Shown here in pieces: positions 7,205 through 7,813 of a stretch of DNA of 7,813 nucleotides. Positions within the stretch are counted from its first letter, which is position 1, and the number at the start of each line of letters is the position of its first letter. The DNA is from Crenotrichaceae bacterium (GTDB taxonomy: Bacteria > Pseudomonadota > Gammaproteobacteria > Methylococcales > DRLZ01): contig DRLZ01000155.1 of NCBI GenBank assembly GCA_011322755.1, positions 1 to 7,813 of the forward strand, read 5' to 3'. The notes beneath the pieces were generated by a model that saw only the letters and a program-made list of their open reading frames with translations, did not search any database and was not told the origin of the DNA. Position numbers and translations under genes: made by a program.

Positions 7205-7813
7205 TTGCATTTTCTAATTCGTCGTTATATCCGCACCAACCCGGAAACTGGGCAAGATGAGTATCAGCAGTTTCAGATCCGGACTCGGCAGCTAACCATT
7301 GGTCGTGCCCCGAGTCAGCATGTGCAGATCACGGAACATGTTGTAAATAGCCGTCACGCAATCATCAGCCAGGACAGACACGGGCATGTCTCCATCAACG
7401 CTGTATCGTCGAACGGTTTTAAAATCAATGGAGAATTTCGGAAAAAAGCGCTGTTATCGCCAGGTGATTCAATCCAGATAGGATCATCGTCAATCACTGT
7501 GGAAAAAACCCGGGCGGATCATCCTGTTGTCTTGACCGTTGATATTGCAGACACGACAAACCAGCAAGAATCATTGCATCACACATCAATACAACAGGTT
7601 GTGTTAAGCAAAAAGGCCTGGTCGTGGATTTTTGCAATCAGCATCCTATCAATATTTTTTCTAATCCCGGTCTCTGGCGTGCTTTCCTTGCCAGCAGGTC
7701 AGTTTCTTCGAGACCAGACAATTTTGCCGGATGATAGTTTGTGGCTTAGCGGGCCATTGCATCAGTCACACCAGGTTATCGGAAAAGAGTGTGACGCCTG
7801 CCATACCACACCA
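7205..7813 (+). CDS. FHA domain, membrane helix and c-type cytochrome fusion, 3'-truncated by the window edge
   Basis: The frame is open to the last base; 203 residues are visible. Residues about 28-100 form an FHA domain with the conserved GR (33-34), SRH (49-51) and NG (70-71), the residues that bind phosphothreonine peptides in this family. A linker leads to one hydrophobic helix (about 139-158) preceded by KK, which places the FHA domain in the cytoplasm and the rest in the periplasm. A c-type heme site CDACH (196-200) follows. The context GPLHQSH...ECDACH resembles cytochrome c3-family proteins with several hemes, so more CxxCH motifs are expected beyond the window. No ATG is near; TTG at 7205, four bases after the previous stop, is chosen because it opens directly into the FHA strand, although its ribosome binding site is weak. 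It is probably the periplasmic end of the electron route. Confidence 0.8.
   Translation, partial: MHFLIRRYIRTNPETGQDEYQQFQIRTRQLTIGRAPSQHVQITEHVVNSRHAIISQDRHGHVSINAVSSNGFKINGEFRKKALLSPGDSIQIGSSSITVEKTRADHPVVLTVDIADTTNQQESLHHTSIQQVVLSKKAWSWIFAISILSIFFLIPVSGVLSLPAGQFLRDQTILPDDSLWLSGPLHQSHQVIGKECDACHTTP

Overview
The window looks like chromosomal DNA of a moderate-GC Gram-negative bacterium, most likely a gammaproteobacterium (possibly a betaproteobacterium). This is inferred from gene density, the style of the proteins, and a periplasm-facing c-type cytochrome; no marker gene fixes the taxon. All supported genes lie on the plus strand. No tRNA, rRNA, insertion sequence or CRISPR array was seen.

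Left block (2-3153): the C-terminal 912 residues of a large AAA+ ATPase of the 'DNA repair ATPase' type (DUF3686-like), whose start lies outside the window. A small membrane protein with a four-cysteine zinc ribbon follows. Its start overlaps the ATPase stop (TGATG), so the two are probably translationally coupled.

Middle (3154-3902): about 750 bases of AT-rich DNA with no convincing large gene. It holds a 23-codon ORF with a good ribosome binding site, a perfect 10-bp inverted repeat, weak promoter-like sites, a structured stretch and a tandem 9-bp repeat just before the next gene. It separates the two blocks and probably holds the promoter of the right-hand operon.

Right block (3903-7813, cut by the window end): three tightly spaced genes that look like one transmembrane electron-transfer module. 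The first encodes a single-chain fusion of an NAD(P)H/FAD oxidoreductase, two cyclic-nucleotide-binding-like domains and a four-cluster [4Fe-4S] ferredoxin region. The second encodes a five-helix membrane protein whose helices 3 and 5 each carry an H-x13-H pair, the ligand geometry of a di-heme cytochrome b. The third encodes a cytoplasmic FHA domain, one membrane helix and the start of a c-type cytochrome (CDACH).

The simplest model is electron flow from cytoplasmic NAD(P)H through FAD and four Fe-S clusters, across the membrane via two b hemes, to periplasmic c hemes. The cNMP-like and FHA domains would be regulatory inputs. The motifs and gene order are visible in the sequence; the pathway, direction of flow and regulation are inference. 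This module is the most interesting content of the window.
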